Part shown: positions 7,185 through 16,062 of the stretch, one piece after another
How the letters are laid out: each line of letters starts with the position of its first letter
How positions within the stretch are numbered: the first letter of the stretch is position 1
DNA from: Brevibacterium epidermidis NBRC 14811
Lineage (GTDB): Bacteria > Actinomycetota > Actinomycetes > Actinomycetales > Brevibacteriaceae
Reading direction: 5' to 3'
DNA length: 64,000 bases
NCBI RefSeq assembly: GCF_001570805.1
Contig: NZ_BCSJ01000014.1
Span: 36,711-100,710, forward strand
Program-made: the position numbers and the translations under genes
Notes under the pieces: generated by a model
Database searches by the model: none
The model's input: the letters and a program-made list of their open reading frames with translations, nothing else
Told to the model about the DNA's origin: nothing

Positions 7185-8438
7185 TCAGGTCCGGCGCACG
7201 TCCAAGCGGTTCGCGAAGACCATCGTCAGGATGCCGACGAGCACGAGTATGCCGAGGCCCCAGCGCAGTCCGGCTCCGGTGGCGACGACCCCGATCAGCG
7301 GGCTCGTCCCGAGGTAGCCGACCCGCATCAGCCAGTTCACAAGCGTCACTCCCCCGGCCCGGCCCACTCCGGGCAGACGGCCAGCAGCGCCGAGTGCACC
7401 GGGCACGAGCGTCGCAGACCCGAATCCGAACGCTCCCATCGAGATGAGCAGCAGGATCGGCTCCTGGGCCGTGATGGCCCCGATCCCGCCGAGAGCGATG
7501 AGTCCGCCACCGAGGCGTGCGACCCGACCGGCCCCGAACCTCGTCACGAGCACGTCCCCGCTGAACCGTCCGAGACATTGGCTGCCGATGACGATGCTGA
7601 AGGCGATCCCCGCCGAGGCGGCCGGAAACTCAGCGAAATCGACCGCGGCCAGCCCTGCCCAGTTGTTCGCGACGTCTTCGACCACGGCACCGCAGATCGC
7701 CACGATCGCCAAGGGCAGCGCCGCCAAGAGAACCGCAAGTTTCGAACGTCCCGCGGCCCCGGCGCCGCCACGGCTCGCGCGCTCAACCTCTCCGGTCAGA
7801 TCAGCCACACGGGAGTCCGATCCGGATTCCGATCCGGAGTCGGCCCCGGAATCGGACGTCGAGCTCGGATCGGAACCGGCGACGCGCCTCGGCGAGGCAT
7901 ATCCGCCGATGAGGCGCCGACCCACGATCGTGATGAGCACGGCTGCGGTGCCGATGATCGCCAGCCACACCCGCATGTCGGCACCTGCGCTGGCGGCCGC
8001 GGTCGCGGCGGCTCCGCTGAGCAGTCCGCCGAGGCTCCACAGCGCATGCATCGATGACAGGATCGAGCGGCCGGCCCGCTCCTGGACGGAGATGCCGACG
8101 ACGTTCTGCGCGACGTCGACGATCGCATCGCAGCACCCCAGCAGGAGCAGACAGATTGCCATCATCACGCCGTTGACCGACCATGCCGTCGCCGAGGCGG
8201 CCACGCCGAGCATCACCGTCCCGACGATGACGACCCGGTGCGCTCCGAACCGGGCGATGAGCGCGGCGGGCAGGGCCGAGGACAGCAGCGATCCGACTGC
8301 GAAGCAGGCGACGACGAGTCCGAACTGCCAGGAGCTCAGCTCGAGGCGGTCGACCAGCAGCGGATACCACGGCAGCAGCGCCGCGAAGACGGCCCCGTTT
8401 CCGGTGAAGTAGAGGCCGACTCCGGCAGCGGCGCTCAC
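7185..8438 (-). CDS. MFS transporter
   Basis: 417-aa integral membrane protein with about 12 hydrophobic segments in two halves, typical of the major facilitator superfamily. A helix 2-3 loop of MFS type (ALIARFGAHRVV) is seen. The central cytoplasmic loop is long and Ser/Asp/Gly-rich (about residues 180-235), so the halves are well separated. The start is a GTG; no strong RBS is visible and the frame is open a little further upstream, so the N-terminus is uncertain. The substrate cannot be read from sequence. It is transcribed in the same direction as the antiporter remnant upstream. Confidence 0.8.
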   Translation of the reverse strand: MSAAAGVGLYFTGNGAVFAALLPWYPLLVDRLELSSWQFGLVVACFAVGSLLSSALPAALIARFGAHRVVIVGTVMLGVAASATAWSVNGVMMAICLLLLGCCDAIVDVAQNVVGISVQERAGRSILSSMHALWSLGGLLSGAAATAAASAGADMRVWLAIIGTAAVLITIVGRRLIGGYASPRRVAGSDPSSTSDSGADSGSESGSDSRVADLTGEVERASRGGAGAAGRSKLAVLLAALPLAIVAICGAVVEDVANNWAGLAAVDFAEFPAASAGIAFSIVIGSQCLGRFSGDVLVTRFGAGRVARLGGGLIALGGIGAITAQEPILLLISMGAFGFGSATLVPGALGAAGRLPGVGRAGGVTLVNWLMRVGYLGTSPLIGVVATGAGLRWGLGILVLVGILTMVFANRLDVRRT

Positions 8439-8542
8439 ACCATTGCGGCCCCGGCCGGAACCGGACCGCCCAGCCTCATCGCGCGGACTCAGAGTCCCAC
8501 CGCATTCGACCTGCGTGACTCACTGGTTCCGGGCATGACGAT

Positions 8543-9687
8543 TCAGTCCGCCTTCACGGCCTTCGCCGCACGCAGGTCTCGCCCGGCCGGTCCGAGGATC
8601 ACGAGTCCGACCAGCACTCCGAGCAGCATCCACCACAGCGAACCGGTCATGAAGATGAGCACCATCGAGACGAGGATCGGCATGAGGCGGCGCAGCGACC
8701 ACCAGACGTAGCCGCCGAAGCTCGGCATCGCGACGCCCGCCGATTCTGCGACGGATTTGACCATGAAGTTCGGTCCGTTGCCGATGTAGGTGATGGCTCC
8801 GCCCATGACGGCACCCAGCGAGACGGCGATGAGCAGCGTCTCGGGCACTCCCGCCACCTTCGGCTCGCCCGGCACCTGGGCGGCCATCTCGAAGAAGGTG
8901 ACATAGGTCGGAGCGTTGTCGAGGACGGAGGAGAGGCCGCCGGTGAAGATGAACAGGGAGATCTCGCCCAGCGGGATCTTGTGGGCGATCTGACCGAGGT
9001 GCTGCAGAGCAGGCATCATCGTCAGGAAGATGCCGATGAAGAGCGCCCCGACTTCGAGGATCGGCGTCCACGTGAACTTGTTGAGGTTGAAGCTGGCACC
9101 ACGGTCGCCGACGAGGAACGAGGTCATCGCGGAGAGGAGCATGACGACCTCACGCCGCGGCACGTAGTCCGAGGCGGTCGCATGCCCGGTTTCGATCGCG
9201 TGCAAGTCGACCGAGGGGATGAACGTGACGGCGATGATGATGATCGCCAGGAACAGCAGACCGCTGGCGCCGCGCAGGCCGAGCTTCGTCGCATACTCGG
9301 CGTCCTTGGCCAGTGCCTCGGCCGGTTCCTTTGCGTACATCTTCGAGTCGAGGGCGAAGTAGCTGATGAGCAGAAGGACATTGACGAACAGCCAGTACGG
9401 CCAGAGTCCGAACGTCCATTCGAAGGGCACTCCGCGCAGCATGCCGAGGAACAGCGGCGGGTCTCGCCCAGCGGAGTGAGCAGACCACCGCAGTTCGCGA
9501 CGATGAAGATCGTGTTGTTGCGCGGTGTCGCTTTGATGTCTCCGACGAGGAAGATTCCGCCCGAGGCGACGATGAGCTTGACGAGGTTGCGATCCCAGAT
9601 CTTCTCCGTGGCCGGGATGAGCGGGAGCACCGCGATGCACCCGAGCAGCAGAACGAACGGGATGATGCTCCACCAGGCCACGACCAT
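8543..9687 (-). pseudogene. NhaD-type Na+/H+ antiporter gene with a frameshift
   Basis: The first 76 codons from the ATG at 9687 (RBS AAGGAG) read as an NhaD-type antiporter N-terminus ending GGLLTPLGE; the rest of the protein, from PPLFLGMLRGVPF onward with about ten membrane segments, is in another frame and runs to 8543. The break is at about 9459-9469, where the coding strand has GGCGAGACCCGCC. Removing one GA of the GAGA gives GGC-GAC-CCG-CCG, that is GDPPLFLG, the conserved family motif. So a 2-bp tandem duplication disrupts an otherwise intact ~380-aa gene. The C-terminal frame keeps conserved segments (LSSVLDNAPTYVTF, GGAITYIGNGPNFM), so the damage is recent or is a sequencing error. 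Confidence 0.8.
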
Positions 9688-9867
9688 CCGGGGACTCCTT
9701 TTTACTCACTGTCGACGAGCAGTCTCGTCATGTCGACGCTGACGCTGTCCCACTCTACTGAACGCGCGCGGCACTTCGGACCACAGTCTGCCTGACGGAC
9801 TCCGAGGTGGATCCTTCGGTTCGCCCAGCTGGATCCTTCAAATCACCGAGGCGGCAGCGCAGTTCGC

Positions 9868-10371
9868 TCAGTTCACCGAGGCGGAGGCCTCTTCCTCGGC
9901 GGGAGTTCGGTCCTTGCGCAGTCCGATGAACAGACCGATGATCGCGACGACGAAGACGAGGCCGAGCCCGACGGTCAGTCCCGGCTCGGCCTGGTAGGCC
10001 TTGGCGACGGCCTTGAAGCCGAGGAATCCGACGGTCGAGTAGATGAGCGCCCACAGCGATCCGCCGACGGCGAGCGCCGGGACATAGCGGCGGTAGCGCA
10101 TCCCCGTGGTTCCGGCAGCCAGGTTGACCACCGTCTGCAGTCCGACGGTGAGGAAGCTCAGTGCCACGACTGGTGCCCCGAAACGGTCGATCGTGTCCTC
10201 GGCGCGACGGTACTTGCGCCCGGACATGATCTTCTCGACCCGGTCGAACTTGCGGATCCCCTTCCGGGCGAAGCGGCCGAGGAGGAAGGTGCCGCCGGCG
10301 CGGAAGATGATGATGCCGAACATGATCAGCCAGGTCACGGCGATCGGAAACGACCAGTCGAGCGGATTCAT
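9868..10371 (-). CDS. DedA family (VTT domain) membrane protein
   Basis: 167 aa with four or five hydrophobic segments. A VTT/SNARE-associated-type core is visible: FRAGGTFLLGRFARKG, then RFGAPVVALSFLTVG, VNLAAGTTGMRYRRYVPA and a GSLWALIYSTVGFLG helix. DedA proteins include undecaprenyl-phosphate and phospholipid translocases; the substrate here is unknown. Start taken at 10371 (MNPLDWSF), because the upstream extension is Cys/Arg/Glu-rich and unlike a membrane-protein start; AGGAG lies 12 bases upstream. Confidence 0.8.
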   Translation of the reverse strand: MNPLDWSFPIAVTWLIMFGIIIFRAGGTFLLGRFARKGIRKFDRVEKIMSGRKYRRAEDTIDRFGAPVVALSFLTVGLQTVVNLAAGTTGMRYRRYVPALAVGGSLWALIYSTVGFLGFKAVAKAYQAEPGLTVGLGLVFVVAIIGLFIGLRKDRTPAEEEASASVN

Positions 10372-10579
10372 CGCTGAGGCGCACTCCTCTCTCTGGCATT
10401 TCCGCCGCAATGACGCGCTGCGGCCTATGGATCGGTCACCCTCATCATAGCCCCATCAGGTTAGGGTTCCCTCACCAAATGATGAGGCGAGACCGATCTC
10501 ACCCACCGAGGCGGCCGTGCCCTCGCAGACGTACGATCAGGGCGCACCGCCTCGGCGACGTTCCGGTTCGGTCAACGAC

Positions 10580-11794
10580 TCAGACGAGTTCGCCGTCGAG
10601 GTAGACCGCGTTGACTCGGTTCTCGATTCCGCGGACATCGGCAGTGCGCAGGTCGCCGTCCACGACGACGAGGTCGGCCAGACCGCCCGCGCCGAGGCGA
10701 CCGACCCGATCGTCATCGAGCAGGCGAGCCGCCACGGAGGTGCCGGCGGCGAGCGCCTCCGTCGTGGAGAGCCCGACCTCGGCCAACAGGCTGATCTCTT
10801 CGAGGTTCTCCCCGTGTGGGCCGACTCCGGCGTCGGTACCCAGAGCGATCGGGACTCCCGCCTCGTGGGCCCGAGCGATCGACTCCTGGTGCGCCTCGAC
10901 GACGCGGCGGGCCTTGTCAACGACTGAGGCGGGCAGTGCGGCGCCGGTGTCGGCGGCTTTGATGACCGCCTGTGGGGCCTGCAGGGTCGGGACGAGGAAG
11001 GTGCCGTGCTCACACATGAGGTCGATGGCCTCGTCGTCGAGATAGATTCCGTGTTCGATCGAGCGCACCCCGGCACGGACGGCGTTCTTGATTCCCGGTG
11101 CGCCCTGGGCATGGGACATGACGGACGCACCTTGAGCGGCCGCCTCGGCGACGATGACGGCGATCTCGGCTTCGGTGAACTGCGAGTGGCGCGGGTCATC
11201 ACGCGGGGAGAGCACTCCCCCGGTCGAGCAGATCTTGATGTGGTCGGCGCCCGCCCGCAGGAGTTCGCGGGCCTTCTTCTGCACCCCTTCGAGTCCGTCG
11301 GCGACTCCCGACGGCCGGCCCGGGTGAGGGGCCAGGAACGGCGATTCGGCTCCGGAGACGAGGTGGAAGTCCCCGTGCCCGCCGGTCTGGGACATGATGC
11401 TGACGGCGATCGTCAGGCGCGGACCGCGCACCACGCCGGTCTCCACTGCCACCTTTGCCCCGAGGTCGGTGCCGCCGGCGTCGCGCACGGTCGTGACTCC
11501 GCCCTTGAGGGTGGCTTCCATATTCGCCACGGAATTATAGAACTGCAGCGAGAACGGATCGTGGAAGTTCGCGGTGGCTGCCGCTCCGGAGCTCGTGAGG
11601 TGGACGTGGCAGTCGATGACTCCGGGAATGATCGTCTTGCCCGTGCAGTCGACGTAGTCGTCCCCGGCGTTGTGTGATCCCTGTCCCCCTTCGGTCACCG
11701 AGGTGATTCGTCCTCCGTCGATGACGACGTCCCGGGTGCCGGGCAGGAAGCGGGTGCCGTCGAAGACGGTGGCGTGGGTGAGAACTGTGACCAT
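10580..11794 (-). CDS. Metal-dependent amidohydrolase
   Basis: 404-aa amidohydrolase-superfamily enzyme of the cytosolic Xaa-Pro dipeptidase / imidazolonepropionase-like group. Metal-site motifs: HVHL (H63, H65), the Lys in HIKICSTGG (probable carboxylated bridging Lys), MSHAQG, IEHG and GTDAG near the C-terminus. A VVVDGDL strand and a short composite N-terminal domain (VTVLTHATVFDG) frame the barrel. The start at 11794 has AGGAG seven bases upstream; the in-frame ATG 15 bases further up lies across that RBS. No neighbour reveals the substrate. Confidence 0.87.
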   Translation of the reverse strand: MVTVLTHATVFDGTRFLPGTRDVVIDGGRITSVTEGGQGSHNAGDDYVDCTGKTIIPGVIDCHVHLTSSGAAATANFHDPFSLQFYNSVANMEATLKGGVTTVRDAGGTDLGAKVAVETGVVRGPRLTIAVSIMSQTGGHGDFHLVSGAESPFLAPHPGRPSGVADGLEGVQKKARELLRAGADHIKICSTGGVLSPRDDPRHSQFTEAEIAVIVAEAAAQGASVMSHAQGAPGIKNAVRAGVRSIEHGIYLDDEAIDLMCEHGTFLVPTLQAPQAVIKAADTGAALPASVVDKARRVVEAHQESIARAHEAGVPIALGTDAGVGPHGENLEEISLLAEVGLSTTEALAAGTSVAARLLDDDRVGRLGAGGLADLVVVDGDLRTADVRGIENRVNAVYLDGELV

Positions 11795-11964
11795 GGGCGT
11801 GCTCCTCATCGTTGAAAATCAGCTGGTCGACCGCGGACGGCCGTCTACTCACATCTATCACGGACGCCTGAGCCGTGACGATAGTGCCTGTCCCGTGGCG
11901 ATAGGATCAGTCCGTGGAACCGGGATGCGCTCCGTGCGCCCCGACCTGTGTTCACGTCCGCGAC

Positions 11965-11982
11965 ACCTTATTGGACTAAGGT
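11965..11982. promoter_or_regulatory. Candidate operator upstream of the Pls-like gene
   Basis: Perfect interrupted palindrome ACCTTA-N6-TAAGGT about 58 bp before the Pls-like start codon. It resembles a dimeric regulator site but matches no consensus I know. Tentative. Confidence 0.3.
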
Positions 11983-12039
11983 CACCGGCGATGCCGGTCG
12001 GCCCGGCGCCAGTCAGCTCCCGAACGACTCGGAAGATCC

Positions 12040-15000
12040 GTGAGAGAATACGCACCGCAGTTCCCGTCCCCCGTGCGGCCCCGCGAGGACCGCACCCTCA
12101 TCGACGTCCTCCTCGAGTCGGCCGGCGCCCATCCCGATCAACCGGCCCTCGATGACGGCACTCGGGTGCTCAGCTACGCGGAGCTCATCACCGCGATCCG
12201 CGATCTCGCGCTGGAGATGGCCGAAGCCGGAATCGGCCCCGGTGACAAGGTCGGCATCCGCGTCCCCTCGGGGTCGGTGGATCTGTACCTCGCGATCCTG
12301 GCCACGCTCATGCTCGGCGCGGCCTACGTTCCCGTCGACGTCGACGACCCGGATGAGCGGGCGCGCACCGTATTCGCCGAGGCGGCCGTGACCGGAGTGG
12401 TCACCGCCGGACCACACATCGAATCCCGCACCGACCGCGGTCCTCTCGACCGTTCCGAGCTGCGTTCGCCTACCCCCGATGACGACTGCTGGGTGATCTT
12501 CACCTCCGGCTCGACGGGCACTCCGAAAGGCGTGGCCGTCACCCATCGTTCGGCGGCAGCCTTCGTCGACGCCGAGGCGGCCCTGTTCTGCGTCGAGGAG
12601 CCGCTGGGTCCCGGCGATCGCGTCCTGGCCGGACTGTCCGTGGCCTTCGACGCCAGCTGTGAGGAGATGTGGCTGGCCTGGCGGCACGGCGCGTGCCTCG
12701 TCCCTGCCCCGCGTGCACTGGTGAAGTCCGGAATGGATCTGGGACCGTGGCTGTCATCGCGGCAGATCACCGTCGTCTCGACCGTGCCCACCCTGGCCGC
12801 ACTGTGGCCGGCGGAGAGCCTCGACAATGTCCGCCTCCTCATCTTCGGCGGTGAGGCCTGCCCGCCCGAGCTCGGACGTCGGCTCAGCGACGACGACCGT
12901 GAAGTGTGGAACACCTACGGCCCCACCGAGGCGACCGTCGTCGCCTGCGCGGCCATGCTCGACGGGTCCGAGCCGGTGCGCATCGGCCTGCCGCTCAAGG
13001 GCTGGGATCTGGCCGTCGTCGATGCCGAGGGCGTACCCGTCGCCGAGGGCGAGACCGGCGAGCTCATCATCGGCGGAGTCGGACTGGCCCGCTACCTCGA
13101 TGCTGCCAAGGACGCCGAGAAGTTCGCCCCCATGCCGAGTCTCGGCTGGGACCGGGGGTACCGGTCCGGCGACCTCGTCGTCAACGATCCGGCCGGGCTC
13201 ATCTTCGTCGGTCGTGCCGATGAGCAGATCAAACTCGGAGGCCGACGCATCGAACTCGGCGAGATCGACGCTGCCCTGCAGGCCCTGCCCGGTGTCGAAG
13301 GCGCTGCGGCCGCGGTGAAGAAGACGGCGGCCGGCACGGACGTCCTCATCGGCTACCTCGCCCCCGGTGCCGGTTCCGGCGAGGCCGACCTTCCCGACTG
13401 GGAGGCCCGGCTGCGTGACGAACTGCCGGCCGCACTCGTTCCCCGTCTGGCCCTCGTCGATGACCTGCCCACGAAGACCTCCGGCAAGGTCGACCGCAAT
13501 GCCCTGCGGTGGCCGCTCGATGACGGCGCCGAGGCGGCCGGATCCGATGAGGTCTTCGACGAGGACGTGGAGTGGGTCGCCGAGCAGTGGGCCGCGGTCC
13601 TCGGTGCCCGACCGGGAAGCGATACGGACTTCTTCACCGCCGGCGGTGGTTCGCTGGGCGCCGCACAGCTCGTCTCCCGACTGCGCACCCGCCATCCCAG
13701 CGTCACCGTCGGCGACATCTACGCGCATCCGCGCTTCGGCGCCCTGTCCAGGCTCTGCCACGGCGAGGAAGGGGCCGGAATCGGACCGGCAGGTCCGAAG
13801 CGGACGATCACACGGACCTCCCGGGGCATGCAGGCCTTCCAGGTGCTGCTCGGAATTCCGGTGCACATCCTCGGCGGGGTCCGATGGGTCGTACTGGCGA
13901 TGCTCGCGGCCAATATCGGGGTCGGTCTCGGCGCGGACCTGCCCTTCACACCGTGGCCGGTGCTTATCGTCCTCTTCCTCGTCTTCGTCACCGCGTGGGG
14001 GCGGATGCTCATCTCCGCGGGTGCGGCACGCCTGCTCATGATCGGGATCCGGCCCGGGGTCTATCCGCGATCCGGGTGGGTGCATAAACGGCTGTGGCTG
14101 GCCGAACACATCGCCGACATCGCCGCTGCGGTCTCGGTGGCGAGCGCACCCTGGGTGACCTGGTATGCGAAGCTGCTGGGCAATCGGATCGGCAGCGACG
14201 CCGATCTGCACTCAGTGCCCCCGGTGACCGGTTTCCTCACCCTCGGCGAGGGCGCTGCAGTCGAACCCGAAGTCGATCTCAAGGGCTGGTGGGTCGACGG
14301 CGACCTGCTGCGCATCGGACGCATCGACATCAGCCGCAACGCCACGATCGGTGCCCGGTCGACGCTCATGCCCGGCGCCGAGGTGGGGATCGGAGCTCTC
14401 GTCGAAGCCGGATCCGCGGTGACCGGTCGGGTGCGGAAGAACCAGATCTATTCAGGTTCGCCTGCGGTGCGGGTCGGGAAGGCGAAGAAGTCCTGGCCGG
14501 CTCCCCCGCCCAGGCGGCGTCTGCCTTTCCTGTTCTACGCCGTCGGCTCCCAGATCAATGCGCTGCTGCCGTATCTTGCGGTAGTGCCAGGCTTCGCGAT
14601 CATGCTCGGGGTCTCCGGGATCGAGGTTCTCGAGTCTCCCTGGCTGCTGGTGGCATGGTCCCCCGTGGTCGCCTGCCTGTGGTTCCTCACCACCGCCCTA
14701 CTCATCCTTGTGTCCGTGCGGATTCTGGCGATCGGCATGGAAGAGGGTGAGTTCCCCGTTCGTTCGGCTCGCGGATATCGGGTGTGGGCGACGGAGCGTC
14801 TGCTCGACATGGCCCGGGATCTGCTGTTCCCCCTCTATGCGTCGATGCTCACCCCGTGGTGGCTGCGCCTCCTCGGTGCAAAGGTGGGGCCGGGTACGGA
14901 GATCTCGACCGTCGTCTTCGTGCCCAAGATGACGACGATCGCGGCCGGTGCCTTCCTCGCCGATGACACCATGGTCGCCAGCTACGAACTCGGGCACGGC

Positions 15001-16062
15001 TGGATGCGCGCCGGGCGAGCGAAGGTCGGCAAACGCGCCTTCCTCGGCAACTCGGGAATCGCATCCCCTGGTCGCAGGGTGCCGAAGAATTCCCTCGTCG
15101 CGGTGCTCTCAGCGGCGCCGGCGAAGGCGAAGAAGGGATCGTCGTGGCTCGGCTCTCCCCCGGTGCAGCTGCGTCGCGCCGCTGTGGAATCCGACGAGTC
15201 ACTCACCTATGCTCCGACCTTCGGGGTCAAGGCCGCTCGTGCCTTCTGGGAGACGCTGCGGATCTCGTCGATCATCGCCGGCGGCGTGCTCATCACCGGA
15301 GTCGTCCTCACCATCTGGTTCTTCCTCGGCCTGCCGGGCGGGGTGGCCGCGCAGTCGACGACGTTCTTCGCTTCGGTCCTGTTGGCCCTGCTTACTTCGG
15401 GGATCGTGATGATGGCCGCCGGTGCTGTGGCAGCGGGATTGGCCGTGGCGGCGAAATGGATCCTCGCCGGTCCCATCCGACCCGGGGAGCATCCTCTGTG
15501 GTCGTCATTCATCTGGCGCAACGAGGTCGCCGACTGCTTCGTCGAACTCGTGGCCGCTCCCTGGTTCGCCCGGAACGCCGTGGGCACGCCTGCGATCGTG
15601 TGGTACCTGCGGGCGATGGGCGCGAAGATCGGCCACGGAGTGTGGTGCGAGAGCTACTGGCTGCCGGAGGCCGACCTCGTCCGCCTCGGCGACAATTCGA
15701 CGGTCAACCGCGGCTGTGTGGTCCAGACTCACCTGTTCCATGATCGGGTGATGAGTCTCGATACAGTGCAGCTCGATCCTGGTGCCACTTTGGGGCCCAA
15801 CAGCGTCATCCTCCCGGCTTCCACGCTGGGTGAGAACGCCACGGTGGGAGCGACGTCTCTGGTCATGCGCGGAGAGTTCGTGCCGGCCCATGCCTACTTC
15901 AGCGGCAATCCTGTCATACCCTGGGTGGATGCCCCAGAACTTCCCGCACTCAGCGAAGAAGGCCGAGAAGACGTCGGTCGCGAAGAAGCAGGCCGAGACG
16001 ACGTCGGTCACAACGGCTCAGACCCCGACGACGGAGAACGATCGGGCCGATCGCATGCTTGA
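12040..16062 (+). CDS. Pls/PosA-like polyamino-acid synthetase (A-T-membrane-LbH)
   Basis: 1340-aa nonribosomal peptide synthetase-like membrane enzyme. Order: adenylation domain (about 1-495; FTSGSTGTPKG near 152, YGPTEAT near 291, TSGKVDR near 480), carrier domain with FFTAGGGSLGA (phosphopantetheine Ser near 538), then three repeats of a membrane-helix pair plus a left-handed beta-helix/acyltransferase-like domain (helices about 600-665, 828-900, 1077-1140). There is no condensation or thioesterase domain. This is the architecture and length of epsilon-poly-L-lysine synthetase (about 1320 aa). By alignment to GrsA I read the specificity residues as D-A-E-S-I-G-T-V-V-K, close to a published lysine code (DAESIGSVCK); the Glu at the third position suits a basic substrate. 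GTG start. The stop overlaps the M1 peptidase start by 8 bp. The product is inferred to be a cationic homopolymer. Confidence 0.9.
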   Translation: MREYAPQFPSPVRPREDRTLIDVLLESAGAHPDQPALDDGTRVLSYAELITAIRDLALEMAEAGIGPGDKVGIRVPSGSVDLYLAILATLMLGAAYVPVDVDDPDERARTVFAEAAVTGVVTAGPHIESRTDRGPLDRSELRSPTPDDDCWVIFTSGSTGTPKGVAVTHRSAAAFVDAEAALFCVEEPLGPGDRVLAGLSVAFDASCEEMWLAWRHGACLVPAPRALVKSGMDLGPWLSSRQITVVSTVPTLAALWPAESLDNVRLLIFGGEACPPELGRRLSDDDREVWNTYGPTEATVVACAAMLDGSEPVRIGLPLKGWDLAVVDAEGVPVAEGETGELIIGGVGLARYLDAAKDAEKFAPMPSLGWDRGYRSGDLVVNDPAGLIFVGRADEQIKLGGRRIELGEIDAALQALPGVEGAAAAVKKTAAGTDVLIGYLAPGAGSGEADLPDWEARLRDELPAALVPRLALVDDLPTKTSGKVDRNALRWPLDDGAEAAGSDEVFDEDVEWVAEQWAAVLGARPGSDTDFFTAGGGSLGAAQLVSRLRTRHPSVTVGDIYAHPRFGALSRLCHGEEGAGIGPAGPKRTITRTSRGMQAFQVLLGIPVHILGGVRWVVLAMLAANIGVGLGADLPFTPWPVLIVLFLVFVTAWGRMLISAGAARLLMIGIRPGVYPRSGWVHKRLWLAEHIADIAAAVSVASAPWVTWYAKLLGNRIGSDADLHSVPPVTGFLTLGEGAAVEPEVDLKGWWVDGDLLRIGRIDISRNATIGARSTLMPGAEVGIGALVEAGSAVTGRVRKNQIYSGSPAVRVGKAKKSWPAPPPRRRLPFLFYAVGSQINALLPYLAVVPGFAIMLGVSGIEVLESPWLLVAWSPVVACLWFLTTALLILVSVRILAIGMEEGEFPVRSARGYRVWATERLLDMARDLLFPLYASMLTPWWLRLLGAKVGPGTEISTVVFVPKMTTIAAGAFLADDTMVASYELGHGWMRAGRAKVGKRAFLGNSGIASPGRRVPKNSLVAVLSAAPAKAKKGSSWLGSPPVQLRRAAVESDESLTYAPTFGVKAARAFWETLRISSIIAGGVLITGVVLTIWFFLGLPGGVAAQSTTFFASVLLALLTSGIVMMAAGAVAAGLAVAAKWILAGPIRPGEHPLWSSFIWRNEVADCFVELVAAPWFARNAVGTPAIVWYLRAMGAKIGHGVWCESYWLPEADLVRLGDNSTVNRGCVVQTHLFHDRVMSLDTVQLDPGATLGPNSVILPASTLGENATVGATSLVMRGEFVPAHAYFSGNPVIPWVDAPELPALSEEGREDVGREEAGRDDVGHNGSDPDDGERSGRSHA

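Noticed and set aside
12754..14211. 485-codon minus-strand frame opposite the Pls-like gene
   Set aside because: High-GC shadow of the adenylation and carrier domains; no motif and no RBS.
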